Shown: positions 44,263 through 52,637 of the stretch, one piece after another
How positions within the stretch are numbered: the stretch's first letter is position 1
How the letters are laid out: each line of letters opens with the position of its first letter
Assembly (NCBI GenBank): GCA_017962105.1
Contig: JAGCVY010000090.1
Location: 1 to 64,000, forward strand
DNA from: Lachnospiraceae bacterium
Lineage (GTDB): Bacteria; Bacillota; Clostridia; Lachnospirales; Lachnospiraceae
Length of the DNA stretch: 64,000 nt
Direction: 5' to 3'
Made by a program: the position numbers and the translations under genes
Notes under the pieces: generated by a model
Databases searched by the model: none
Told to the model about the DNA's origin: nothing
What the model saw: only the letters and a program-made list of their open reading frames with translations

Positions 44263-45348
44263 TTATTCCCCTGCGAAATACGCGTCGATCCCGTCGGCGA
44301 TACCCTTTGCAAGCTTGTCGCGGTACTCCTCGGTCGCCATCAGTCTGTCTTCCTTCTCGTTGGTCATGAAGCCCATTTCCACGATGGTCACGGGAACCTG
44401 ACACCAGTTGATCCCGCTCATGGTATCCGTCTCGACCACATGCCGCTTCTTGCAGCCGCATTCCGCACAGATCGCATCCAGGATGCTTTGGGAAAGTTTT
44501 CGGCTCTGCGGGTACAGTTTGCTGTTGTACGGATTATCCTTGGTCTGGCAGAGCGTTTCCGCCCCGTTCACCTCACTGTTATCGTTGGCGTTGGCATGGA
44601 TCCGGACAAAAACGTCCGCGCCCGCCTTGTTGGCAACCTCCGCCCGCTCGCTGTTGCTGATATCGACATCGTGGGTGTCGCGCACCATGATCACCCGGTA
44701 CCCTCGGGCCTTAAGAATGGCCTCAACCTTCTTCGCCACAGCAAGGTTCAACTCGTACTCGGGGATTCCGGTATAATGCCCCGTCGTGCCTGCGCTTACC
44801 TTCGCCTTTGTCGTCGACGAACCCGGCCCGTCCGGCTCCGGATCGTTGTTTCCCTTGCGCTGATGCCCTGCGTCGATGACAACCAGCTTACCGCCTGTCT
44901 TTCCCAACGCTCCGGTCGGGGTCGGGGTCGCGGTTGCTTTGGGCTCAGCTGTGGGCGACGGGGTATCTGTTGCCTTTGGTCCGATTGTAGGCGTCGGTGC
45001 TGCGGTCGGTGTTGTTGTGGGCGTCGGCGCTGTCGTGGGCGTCGGCGTTATGGTCGTTGTTGGCTTTGATTCTGCAGGAGTCGGCGTGGCGGTTGCTTTT
45101 GGTGACGGTGTCGTCGCAGGAGCTGCCGTGGACGTCGGGCTCACAGAGGGTGTCAGCGCTGACCCGGTCGGACTCACAACATTTTCCGACGAGATGTCAG
45201 GCACCTTGTGCTCGCCCTGCAGGAGCCATTTTTCGTCTACTCCTGTTTTGTCTCCACAGCCTGTCAGGAAAGCAATCGCAAGAAAAAAGCACAAAGAAAT
45301 GATCCCGGCTTTGTTCGCCGCCTTTCGTGCAAAAACCGACTTTTCCAA
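44263..45348 (-). CDS. N-acetylmuramoyl-L-alanine amidase lipoprotein
   Basis: This 361-residue protein has a lipobox LTGC near residue 31. A Thr/Pro-rich wall-spanning linker occupies about residues 55-150 and contains many TPTPT units. The Amidase_3 domain follows: IDAGHQRKGN near residue 155 (first zinc His), the Glu ligand region near 199 (GIPEYELNLAVAKKVEAIL), RIHANANDN near 247, and the catalytic Glu in VTIVEMGFMTN near 320. It cleaves the amide bond between glycan and stem peptide in peptidoglycan. The linker probably carries the enzyme out into the wall. Confidence 0.93.
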   Translation of the reverse strand: MEKSVFARKAANKAGIISLCFFLAIAFLTGCGDKTGVDEKWLLQGEHKVPDISSENVVSPTGSALTPSVSPTSTAAPATTPSPKATATPTPAESKPTTTITPTPTTAPTPTTTPTAAPTPTIGPKATDTPSPTAEPKATATPTPTGALGKTGGKLVVIDAGHQRKGNNDPEPDGPGSSTTKAKVSAGTTGHYTGIPEYELNLAVAKKVEAILKARGYRVIMVRDTHDVDISNSERAEVANKAGADVFVRIHANANDNSEVNGAETLCQTKDNPYNSKLYPQSRKLSQSILDAICAECGCKKRHVVETDTMSGINWCQVPVTIVEMGFMTNEKEDRLMATEEYRDKLAKGIADGIDAYFAGE

Positions 45349-45414
45349 TTCTTATCCCTCACACATTACAAGCATTCCGCTTTCTGCGGTCTTCTGCAGC
45401 AAAGCGTGTTTGTC

Positions 45415-45443
45415 ATTATACCAAAAAGGACCGGAAAGTTAAA
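45415..45443 (-). promoter_or_regulatory. Amidase promoter
   Basis: TTTAAC (45438-45443), 17 bases, TATAAT (45415-45420). It lies in the 111-base gap after the nuclease gene. Confidence 0.65.
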
Positions 45444-45459
45444 GTATAATGTGACCGTA

Positions 45460-46263
45460 TTACTGCAAATATGCCTGAATGATTTCTGCGAGCTCCTCCT
45501 GATCGAAGGGTATGTTTTCCCCTTCAAAAGTGACTATAATCTGCTCTCCCACCGGAAATCCGTTCTTATTGTATTCACGCATTCTCAGGATTGCGTTCTG
45601 CCGGTATTCCTCATCATCCATCATTCCGAAATGCTCGTGGTAATATGTCCTCCTCAACCGTACGTTCAACACCGCAAAGTCAGGATATCGGGTTCGCCCG
45701 TTCGGAAGGATTACCGTTGGTTCATATACATACGGCACACCGGCCATGTAATATGCATCCGCAATCATTTTCTCCGACTTGGAGCGCACGGTCTCACCCC
45801 TGATCGTCGTATATGCTGTTGTTTTCACATAGGAATTCCGGTCCCCCGGGTGCTCTTGGTACCACTGTTCAATGTACTGCTCATCCGTGGGAATGAGAGG
45901 GGTGATCAATTGTTTGCGTTCCTTTGATTCGTGTTCATAAACCGCCTGAAGATTATCCTCCTCCAAAGTCCTCAACGCCCGTTGCAATGCTTTACAGCTT
46001 CGTTTAGCTGCCTTTTCAAGTTTCTTCTCATAGGACTTCTGTGCAAGGCTTATCACCAGTTTCATGTTTTCCTTAGGAATATATGACCTCACAGGTTTTC
46101 CATTTACATTCTCCACCATATGAAACTGTACATATTTCTTCCGAACGACTCCCACTTCTAGGCGTCCCTTAGGAAATCTTTTTATCTCTTTGGCTACCCT
46201 TTGTATTATTCTTTTCGTTGCGGCTATTTCCTTCTCCAATTCAATTAACAGTTCTTTTTTCAT
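45460..46263 (-). CDS. PD-(D/E)XK nuclease-like protein
   Basis: I start at MKKELLIELEKEIAATKR (46263), eight bases after AAAGGGG; the longer frame runs into the upstream repeat array. The N-terminal 120 residues are a basic, coiled-coil-like helical region. The C-terminal part reads RSKSEKMIADAYYMAGVPYV, then YEPTVILPNGRTRYPDFAVL, then YYHEHFGMMDDEEY. The Glu of SEK, the Asp of YPDF and the E-H-F segment fit the core of the PD-(D/E)XK fold, although the usual Lys of ExK is replaced. Related proteins are, as I recall, often multicopy in Lachnospiraceae. Six hairpin repeats lie directly upstream. The biological target is unknown. Confidence 0.7.
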   Translation of the reverse strand: MKKELLIELEKEIAATKRIIQRVAKEIKRFPKGRLEVGVVRKKYVQFHMVENVNGKPVRSYIPKENMKLVISLAQKSYEKKLEKAAKRSCKALQRALRTLEEDNLQAVYEHESKERKQLITPLIPTDEQYIEQWYQEHPGDRNSYVKTTAYTTIRGETVRSKSEKMIADAYYMAGVPYVYEPTVILPNGRTRYPDFAVLNVRLRRTYYHEHFGMMDDEEYRQNAILRMREYNKNGFPVGEQIIVTFEGENIPFDQEELAEIIQAYLQ

Positions 46264-46302
46264 TCTATTTACCCCTTTCCATTTTCTCATAGTTCTTCTT
46301 TT

Positions 46303-46760
46303 TGCGGTTGTTTGTGGATTCTGATGGATTTCCACCGCACATTCCTGTAAGCAGAACCATCCCAGAATCAACCTTTTCGTAACTAGTGCAGTGTTTATTG
46401 TTGTTTTTGTGTTTCCCACCGTACAACTGTACAGAAAAGGCCGTACAAAAAAACTCTTTTGCTGGATTTGTGCGGTTGTATCAAGAAATCTTCAATTGTC
46501 CACCGCACTATCTCTAAAACAAGTCATTAAAGGAACCATTCCCATCTTGATTTGTGCGGTGGTTTCAGTGAAAAAGTTGGATTCCCACCGTAATCTGTCG
46601 GAATCAAGTGGATTCGGGAGATTTCCTTGCCTATCTTCGTGCGGTGGAATGAAAGAAATGGCTGAATTTCCACCGTAATTTCTCAGAAGCAGGTGATTTC
46701 GGAAGTTTTCCCTGCTCATCTCGTACGGTGGTGCTTGCCATAAGTGATGTTTCCACCGCA
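46303..46760 (-). repeat. Six-unit hairpin repeat array upstream of the nuclease gene
   Basis: Six units of about 84 bases begin at 46303, 46386, 46469, 46554, 46639 and 46723. Each has an inverted repeat close to GTGCGGTGG and CCACCGCAC separated by about 20 bases, then a tail of about 45 bases that is itself weakly conserved (GGGAAAACTTCCG-like). The last unit in the minus direction runs directly into the ribosome binding site of the nuclease gene. The rest of the 46264-46969 gap holds the ileS terminator and about 100 AT-rich bases. Confidence 0.8.
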
Positions 46761-46858
46761 ATTACTCACAAACCGACTTCAGGATTCTCGGTCCGGATAA
46801 TTCTCGGCGGATTATTGAATTTGCAATACATAGAATAGGGGAATAGAAAAACAGACGG

Positions 46859-46882
46859 TATAGCGGGCGAACGCCCGCTATA
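46859..46882 (-). terminator. ileS terminator
   Basis: TATAGCGGGCG (46859-46869) and CGCCCGCTATA (46872-46882) form a nearly perfect hairpin; on the minus strand the loop contains TTCG and TTTTT follows at a distance of six bases. Confidence 0.85.
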
Positions 46883-46969
46883 CCCTTGAATCGTAGATAC
46901 AACTCAGATTTGTGCTGTTGGAAACACAAGATTGTAATTACTGCAGTCTCTTATAACAATTGATGTCCC

Positions 46970-49900
46970 TTACTTCCTCACCACAGTGATCGTTACTTCC
47001 TCACCGTTGATGTTCCAGTCTTTGGTGTAGCCCTCGACTGCGTCGAAGCAGAGCTCGTCGGCCAGAACGACACGGCACAGGAACTCGGAGTTTTTGTTGC
47101 AGACTTCGGCAAGCTTGTCGTTGCCGGTAAGAGCAACCGTGATGTGGTCCATGACTTCGAAGCCGGCTTCCTTGCGCATGGTCTGGACCTTGCTGATGAC
47201 TTCGCGGACATAGCCTTCCTCGATGAGCTCGGGGGTCAGGCGGGTGTCAAGGACAACCGTGATACCGCCGTCGCTGTCGGAAACATAGCCTTCGGTCTGC
47301 TGCGACTCGATCAGCAGGTCTTCCTTCGCGATGCTTTCGGAGACGCCGTCGACAACCAGAGTCAGGGAGCCGGTCTCGTCCAGTTCCTTCATGGCGGCAC
47401 GGCCGTCGATGTTAGAGAGAAGTTCGCGGACGGTGTTGATCTGCTTGCCGAAGCGCTTGCCCAGAGTCTTGAGCTGCGGCTTGAAGGAGTATGAGGTCAG
47501 GTCGCTGACATCGTCCTTGAAGGCGAGAGCCTTGACATTGAGCTCGTCCTCGATGATCTCGCAGTAGAACTCGTTCAGGGCACCGCGCTCGCTGCAGACA
47601 AACATGTTCGCGATCGGCTGGCGCTGCTTGATATTGGAAGCGTTACGGCAGGCACGGCCGAGCACAACGACCTTGAGAACCTCATCCATATCAGCCTCAA
47701 GAGCGGTGTCGATCCAGGACTCCTCAACCGTCGGGAAATCACACAGGTGCACGCTCTCAGGTGCCGAAGCGTCGATGCTGCAGACCAAATTGCGGTAGAT
47801 TGCCTCGCTCATGAACGGGATCATCGGAGCTGCGGTCTTTGCGATGGTGACCAAAGCCGTGTAAAGCGTCATGTAGGCGTTGATCTTATCCTGCTCCATG
47901 CCCTTGGCCCAGAAGCGCTCACGGCCGCGGCGGACATACCAGTTGCTCATCTCGTCGACGAAGGAATCGAGGGCACGGGCAGCCTCCGGGATGCGATAAC
48001 TCCAAAGGTTGTCATCCACGCTCTTGACTGTGGTCATGAGGCGGGACAGAAGCCAGCGGTCCATGACCGGAAGCTTGTCGTATTCCAAAGAGTACTTCGT
48101 AGCGTCGAAGTTGTCGATGTTTGCATACAGAACGAAAAACGCGTAGGTGTTCCAAAGGGTGCCCATGAACTTGCGCTGGCCTTCGATGACAGCCTTGTCA
48201 TGGAAGCGGTTCGGCAGCCACGGTGCGCTGTTGATGTAGAAATACCAGCGGATCGCGTCAGCGCCGAGGGAAGCCAGAGCCTCGAACGGGTCAACCGCGT
48301 TGCCCTTGGACTTGCTCATTTTCTGACCGTTCTCGTCCTGAACGTGGCCGAGCACGATGACGTTCTCGTAGGGTGCCTTGTTGAACAGCAAAGTCGATTC
48401 CGCCATCAACGAATGGAACCAGCCACGGGTCTGGTCAACAGCCTCGGAGATGAACTGAGCCGGGAACTGTTGCTCGAAGAGGTCTTTGTTTTCAAAAGGA
48501 TAATGGTGCTGTGCAAAAGGCATCGCGCCGGAGTCGAACCAGCAGTCGATAACCTCGGGAACACGGTGCATCGTCTTGCCGCACTTCGGGCAGGGGAACG
48601 TTACCGCGTCGATGTACGGGCGGTGCAGCTCAACCTTGGCGTCATCCGGGTTGCCCGAGAGCTTAGCGAGGTCTGCGCGGCTGCCGACGCACTCGCGGTT
48701 GCCGCACTCGCACTCCCAGATGTTGAGAGGCGTGCCCCAGTAACGGTTACGGCTGATCGCCCAGTCCTGGATATTCTCAAGCCAGTTGCCGAAACGGCCT
48801 TTGCCGATGGACTCAGGGATCCAGTTGACCGTATTGTTGTTGCGGATCAGGTCGTCGCGCACCGCGGTCTCGCGGATGTACCACGACTCGCGCGCATAGT
48901 AGATCAAAGGAGTGTCGCAGCGCCAGCAGTGCGGATACTCATGCTCAAACTTCGGAGCGTCGAAGAGAAGCTTGCGGGAGGAGAGATCCTTGATCACCTC
49001 AGGGTCAGCGCTGATGGCGCCCTTCTCCATCTCCGCAGCCGTCGGCTTGCAGCGCATGCCGGCAAACGGCGTCACGTCGAGCATCACGCCCTTCTCGTCA
49101 ACCATCTGCACGAGAGGAAGGTCGTAGTTGCGGCCGACGTTGGCGTCATCCTCACCGAAAGCCGGAGCGATATGAACGATACCGGTACCGTCGGACATGG
49201 TTACATAGTCGTCACAGGTCACGTAAAATGCCTTCTTACCCTGCTTCTTCGCCTCATCCGCGGCGCATGCGTACAGCGGCTCGTACTCGCGGCGCTCGAG
49301 GTCGGTACCCTTGAAGGTCTCGAGAACTTCGTAAGCCGGAGCGCCGTCCTTGGCAAGAGGTGCCAGAACGGTGTCTGCCAGAGCTTCCGCAAGATAGTAG
49401 GTGTAGCCGTCGGCGGCCTTCACCTTCACATACGTATCGGAAGGGTTCACGCAGAGAGCCACGTTCGAGGGAAGGGTCCACGGCGTGGTGGTCCATGCAA
49501 GGAAGTAAGCATCCTCGCCCACTGCCTTGAAACGCACAACAGCCGAGCGCTCCTTCACGGTCTTGTAGCCCTGAGAAACCTCAGCCGAGGAGAGCGGCGT
49601 GCCGCAGCGCGGACAGTAAGGAACGATCTTGAAGCCCTTGTAGAGCAGGCCCTTGTCCCAGATTTGCCGAAGAGCCCACCACTCGGACTCGATGTAATCG
49701 TCATGATAGGTCACATAGGGGTTGTCCATATCGGCCCAGAAACCGACCGTGCCGGAGAAATCCTCCCACATGCCCTTGTATTTCCAAACGGATTCCTTGC
49801 ATTTGTCGATGAACGGCTCGAGACCGTACGCCTCGATCTGGTCCTTGCCGTTGATGCCGAGAAGCTTCTCCACCTCAATCTCAACGGGCAGGCCGTGGGT

Positions 49901-50158
49901 ATCCCAACCGGCCTTGCGGGGTACCATGTAGCCCTTCATGGTGCGGTAGCGCGGGATCATGTCCTTGATGACACGCGTCAGCACATGGCCGATGTGCGGC
50001 TTGCCGTTAGCGGTCGGCGGTCCGTCGTAAAATGTGTAGGTCGGTCCCTTCTTGCGGGAGTCCATGCTCTTTCGGAAAATGTCGTTCTCCTTCCAGAACT
50101 GCAGGACCTGCTTCTCGCGGTCGACAAAATTCATACCGGCATCAACTTTTTCGTACAT
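46970..50158 (-). CDS. ileS: Isoleucyl-tRNA synthetase
   Basis: This 1062-residue enzyme charges tRNA-Ile. The class I motifs are present: DGPPTANGKPHIGHVLTRV with HIGH near residue 55, and KMSKSKGNAVDP near residue 615. The editing domain lies between them (CP1, about residues 190-400). Zinc-site Cys motifs such as ECECGNRECVG occur near 480, within the type associated with eukaryote-like IleRS2; the length and order suit that form, which often resists mupirocin. The start follows GGGAGGATAAAAAC. Expression is controlled by a T-box leader. Confidence 0.96.
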   Translation of the reverse strand: MYEKVDAGMNFVDREKQVLQFWKENDIFRKSMDSRKKGPTYTFYDGPPTANGKPHIGHVLTRVIKDMIPRYRTMKGYMVPRKAGWDTHGLPVEIEVEKLLGINGKDQIEAYGLEPFIDKCKESVWKYKGMWEDFSGTVGFWADMDNPYVTYHDDYIESEWWALRQIWDKGLLYKGFKIVPYCPRCGTPLSSAEVSQGYKTVKERSAVVRFKAVGEDAYFLAWTTTPWTLPSNVALCVNPSDTYVKVKAADGYTYYLAEALADTVLAPLAKDGAPAYEVLETFKGTDLERREYEPLYACAADEAKKQGKKAFYVTCDDYVTMSDGTGIVHIAPAFGEDDANVGRNYDLPLVQMVDEKGVMLDVTPFAGMRCKPTAAEMEKGAISADPEVIKDLSSRKLLFDAPKFEHEYPHCWRCDTPLIYYARESWYIRETAVRDDLIRNNNTVNWIPESIGKGRFGNWLENIQDWAISRNRYWGTPLNIWECECGNRECVGSRADLAKLSGNPDDAKVELHRPYIDAVTFPCPKCGKTMHRVPEVIDCWFDSGAMPFAQHHYPFENKDLFEQQFPAQFISEAVDQTRGWFHSLMAESTLLFNKAPYENVIVLGHVQDENGQKMSKSKGNAVDPFEALASLGADAIRWYFYINSAPWLPNRFHDKAVIEGQRKFMGTLWNTYAFFVLYANIDNFDATKYSLEYDKLPVMDRWLLSRLMTTVKSVDDNLWSYRIPEAARALDSFVDEMSNWYVRRGRERFWAKGMEQDKINAYMTLYTALVTIAKTAAPMIPFMSEAIYRNLVCSIDASAPESVHLCDFPTVEESWIDTALEADMDEVLKVVVLGRACRNASNIKQRQPIANMFVCSERGALNEFYCEIIEDELNVKALAFKDDVSDLTSYSFKPQLKTLGKRFGKQINTVRELLSNIDGRAAMKELDETGSLTLVVDGVSESIAKEDLLIESQQTEGYVSDSDGGITVVLDTRLTPELIEEGYVREVISKVQTMRKEAGFEVMDHITVALTGNDKLAEVCNKNSEFLCRVVLADELCFDAVEGYTKDWNINGEEVTITVVRK

Positions 50159-50379
50159 GTTTTTATCCTCCCTTGACTAAATATTCAAAAAATGTTACAT
50201 GCACATTCGCAACCCTCGCGCTGCTCGGTTTGCTCATGTACGTGCGCTCGGCACTTCCGCCGCGGACTTCGTCCGCTCCCGGTCTTGTCCTTCCGACTCG
50301 TCGGAAACATCGTTTCCGCGAGCTCGGCAGGCCAATCCCGCCGACCACAGTCGGCGGAAGTGCTCTCGCTTAGCGCGCA
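50159..50379 (-). other. ileS leader segment after the T-box, with small hairpins
   Basis: Between the T-box terminator and ileS there are about 220 bases with several perfect short hairpins: GCGGAC/GTCCGC, CCGAC/GTCGG, GGAAAC/GTTTCC, GCCGAC/GTCGGC. One segment resembles the element at 1996-2030. I see no convincing coding frame. Confidence 0.45.
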
Positions 50380-50383
50380 AAAA

Positions 50384-50642
50384 GTCCCCATCCAAAACAG
50401 GATGAGGACCCGGATTCTCATTGTTAACCACCTATTTTGCGTACACTGCTGCGCAGTCTATACGGTGCCCGGTAACGGCAGGCTGCCGGTGCCTGTTACT
50501 TGGATGGGATCCGTTCACCGACACGACTCCGGAGGGATCTTCCTCTGCACTTCACAGCACCGGGCTCGCACCGCCCCCGGCTCGCTTGGGCCTTCCCATG
50601 CAGACTACTGTCTCCGTCAACGTCTTTCGCTGTATGTAGCAC
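50384..50642 (-). promoter_or_regulatory. T-box leader of ileS
   Basis: The transcript begins with a structured stem I region (50480-50640) and contains AAGATCCC, where ATC is a candidate isoleucine specifier. The T-box sequence GGTGGTTAAC is at about 50424-50433. The terminator pairs GTCCCCATCC (50384-50393) with GGATGAGGAC (50400-50409), followed by TTTTT. Uncharged tRNA-Ile should favour the antiterminator and turn on ileS. Confidence 0.85.
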
Positions 50643-50671
50643 AATATAGACCACTCCCCGCGCGTTGTCAA
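50643..50671 (-). promoter_or_regulatory. ileS promoter
   Basis: TTGACA (50666-50671), 17 bases, TATATT (50643-50648). It drives the T-box leader. Confidence 0.85.
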
Positions 50672-50696
50672 GACACTTTCCGACCGAAACACGAAA

Positions 50697-50716
50697 AATA
50701 CCGGCCTAAGCCGGCA
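50697..50716 (-). terminator. Terminator of the radical SAM gene
   Basis: CCGGC (50701-50705) and GCCGG (50710-50714) form a short hairpin followed by TATTTTT on the minus strand. One GGAAAATG octamer abuts its 5' side. Confidence 0.6.
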
Positions 50717-50735
50717 TTTTCCGTCTCTCTTTCCT

Positions 50736-51401
50736 CTATCGAATGACGTAGTTGAAGCGGTCGAACTTTGTAAAAGGCCCGATGGCCTTCACGGCTTCCT
50801 CGCTGCGCTGCCGGTCCTCATCCGTGTTGAAGGAGGGGATCAGCGGCAGCCGGATCACGACGTCGTCGCAGCGGCCGGCCTCCGCAAGGATGCGAAGGTT
50901 TTCGGTGACACGCGCGTTGTCTTGTCCGGTATAGCTTCGGTAAATCTCCGGATTCATGTCCTTGATGTCCACGATCCAGTTGTCTACCACAGGAAGCGCC
51001 GTTTCGAGAAGCTCCGACGGTACATTCAGGCAAGTCTCCGCAAGGATTCGCCAATCCTTGGGAACCAATCCGGCAAATTCCCGGATGAACCGGGCATGCA
51101 GCAATGACTCTCCGCCCCCGAACACCACTCCCCCGTTGGTCGCCCGGAAGTAGAGGTCGTCGATTGCCACCATGGAAAACAACTGTTTCGGCGTGATCTG
51201 CCGGCAGGGAACCTCATCGTTCAGGATCTGCTTGTTCAGGCAGTATTTGCACGAGAGCGGGCACCCTTTCGACGCCACAAGCGTCGTCACGCCATCGCCG
51301 TCCGTCTCCATCCGGAGGCGGTCGATCGTGATGAACGGGAAAGTGATGTTGGCTGAAGCCGCACCGGGTTGTTCTTGATTTTTCGAAGGCTCACCCATCA
51401 T
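50736..51401 (-). CDS. Radical SAM protein (activase-like)
   Basis: This 221-residue protein has the cluster motif GCPLSCKYCLN (CxxxCxxC) near residues 46-56, which binds the 4Fe-4S cluster and S-adenosylmethionine. GGGES near residue 96 matches the second SAM motif. There is no SPASM or extra cluster domain, and the length is close to glycyl radical enzyme activases. It is the last gene after two tandem paralogous small proteins with gaps of only 34 and 37 bases. The substrate is unknown; modifying those proteins, or activating a glycyl radical enzyme elsewhere, are both possible. The start follows GGAGGAGTGA. Confidence 0.88.
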   Translation of the reverse strand: MMGEPSKNQEQPGAASANITFPFITIDRLRMETDGDGVTTLVASKGCPLSCKYCLNKQILNDEVPCRQITPKQLFSMVAIDDLYFRATNGGVVFGGGESLLHARFIREFAGLVPKDWRILAETCLNVPSELLETALPVVDNWIVDIKDMNPEIYRSYTGQDNARVTENLRILAEAGRCDDVVIRLPLIPSFNTDEDRQRSEEAVKAIGPFTKFDRFNYVIR

Positions 51402-51435
51402 TCACTCCTCCTTATCCATCACCCATGCGGGATGG

Positions 51436-51891
51436 TCAGTCATCCAGAAAACCGGTCTCATACCAGGGCTCAATCACAACAGCCCCCGACAGTTCCCAGT
51501 CTCCCCACGGAAAATCATCGGAAATCTCATTTTCCCCCACAGTTCCCTCCTGATGGTCCTCTTCCGGAACACAGATGACATCCCCTGACAACTGCTCGTG
51601 GGACTCAATGCCGAAGGTCTTCTTCAGCAATTGCTCCGCATCGTCGATGTTGCATCCCGTTGTCATGGTCAGCATTCCCGCTGCGATGCCGGCGATCGCC
51701 ACGGTCTTTCCGAGGCGGTGCCGAAGCGACAGTTCCCGTTCCAGCATCTTAAGATCCGCCTCGCACTTCGGGCAGGTACCCTTGCACTCGCCCTTGTGTT
51801 TGCACTCCTCAACGACATAGGGAATGTCGTTCTCCTCCGCAATCTGCCTGCGGATCTGCTTCAAAATCTTACACTTGTCTTTCCCCCTCAT
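51436..51891 (-). CDS. Small Cys/His-rich protein with central hydrophobic segment (paralogue B)
   Basis: This 151-residue protein begins MRGKDKCKILKQIRRQIAEE. A likely metal-binding motif, CKHKGECKGTCPKCEAD, lies at about residues 30-46. A hydrophobic stretch AIAGIAAGMLTMTTGC (about residues 63-79) ends in a lipobox-like TTGC but is not N-terminal. The C-terminal 60 residues are acidic and unlike those of its neighbour. Similar N-terminal motifs occur, from memory, in Bacteroides TonB-like and other Lachnospiraceae proteins. The function is unknown. Confidence 0.75.
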   Translation of the reverse strand: MRGKDKCKILKQIRRQIAEENDIPYVVEECKHKGECKGTCPKCEADLKMLERELSLRHRLGKTVAIAGIAAGMLTMTTGCNIDDAEQLLKKTFGIESHEQLSGDVICVPEEDHQEGTVGENEISDDFPWGDWELSGAVVIEPWYETGFLDD

Positions 51892-51928
51892 ACAAGCCTC
51901 CGTTTCTCAGTTTCCCCTGTAAGGTGTT

Positions 51929-52444
51929 TCAATCCTCGTGCCCATCTTCATCAAAGATTATCACGTTGCTGTGGTTATCAAACCAATCCCCGACATCGGT
52001 TTGTTTTACTTTCCCTGCCCAAACAGTATCATCCAGATCGATCTCGTCACCCAACTCTCCTATCGGAAAATAAGTAAAGCCTTTATCCTCGGGAGCCGGC
52101 GCTCCTCCCTCCAACGGCAGCGCTTCACCCTCCAGCGGAGGCGCCGGATTGCGCGACTCAATGCCGAATGCCTGCCTTAAGAGGTGCTCCGCATCGTCTA
52201 TGTTACATCCCGTCGTCATGGTCAGCATTCCCGCCGCGATGCCGGCGATCGCCACAGTCTTTCCGAGGCGATACCGAAGGGACAGTTCCCTCTCCAACAT
52301 CCTAAGATCCGCCTCGCACTTCGGGCAGGTACCCTTGCACTCCCCTTTGTGCTTGCACTCTTCAACCACGTAGGGAATGTCGTTCTCATCCGCGATCTGC
52401 TTGCGGATCTGCTTCAAAAGCTTACATTTGTCTTTTCCCCTCAT
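51929..52444 (-). CDS. Small Cys/His-rich protein with central hydrophobic segment (paralogue A)
   Basis: I start at MRGKDKCK (52444), seven bases after GGAGG. Residues 1-100 are nearly identical to paralogue B, and the DNA is also very similar, so the pair is a recent tandem duplication. After about residue 97 (FGIES) the two diverge completely; this copy continues with a Pro/Glu-rich stretch and an acidic end. The conserved front and variable end are what one sees in secreted substrates or precursors, but also in anchored sensors. It opens the three-gene cassette that ends with the radical SAM gene. Confidence 0.75.
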   Translation of the reverse strand: MRGKDKCKLLKQIRKQIADENDIPYVVEECKHKGECKGTCPKCEADLRMLERELSLRYRLGKTVAIAGIAAGMLTMTTGCNIDDAEHLLRQAFGIESRNPAPPLEGEALPLEGGAPAPEDKGFTYFPIGELGDEIDLDDTVWAGKVKQTDVGDWFDNHSNVIIFDEDGHED

Positions 52445-52479
52445 ACACAAGCCTCCGTATCTCATTTTCCCGCGTATGC

Positions 52480-52554
52480 AATCCCGGGAGCACCGGCTTT
52501 ACAGCCTGTCCGGAATTGCCGTTCTGCAGAAGATACGGAGGTCTTCCCGGGATT
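52480..52554 (-). promoter_or_regulatory. Long inverted repeat in the leader of the paralogue operon
   Basis: AATCCCGGGA (52480-52489) and TCCCGGGATT (52545-52554) are perfect complements 55 bases apart. The RNA would fold a large hairpin that ends about 35 bases before the paralogue A start. It may be a regulatory leader. Confidence 0.5.
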
Positions 52555-52585
52555 TATGGGAAAATATCGGGATCGGGATAAAAAA

Positions 52586-52623
52586 GTGCCATGGTCTTCC
52601 CAACAGGAAGTTCGCCATGGCAC
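52586..52623 (-). terminator. Terminator of the TIR operon
   Basis: GTGCCATGG (52586-52594) pairs with CCATGGCAC (52615-52623) and TTTTTT follows on the minus strand. It separates the TIR pair from the radical SAM cassette. Confidence 0.85.
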
Positions 52624-52637
52624 AGATTCGGAAAATG

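Noticed and set aside
46264..46419. Longer nuclease start at 46419
   Set aside because: The extra 52 residues are encoded by the hairpin repeats, and a good binding site fits the start at 46263.
46303..46760. CRISPR array
   Set aside because: The unit is 84 bases and its supposed spacers are themselves related, while the palindromic arms are too far apart to be one repeat.
50185..50421. Small minus-strand frame of 78 codons before ileS
   Set aside because: It begins inside the T-box antiterminator and has skewed composition from hairpins, with no plausible binding site.
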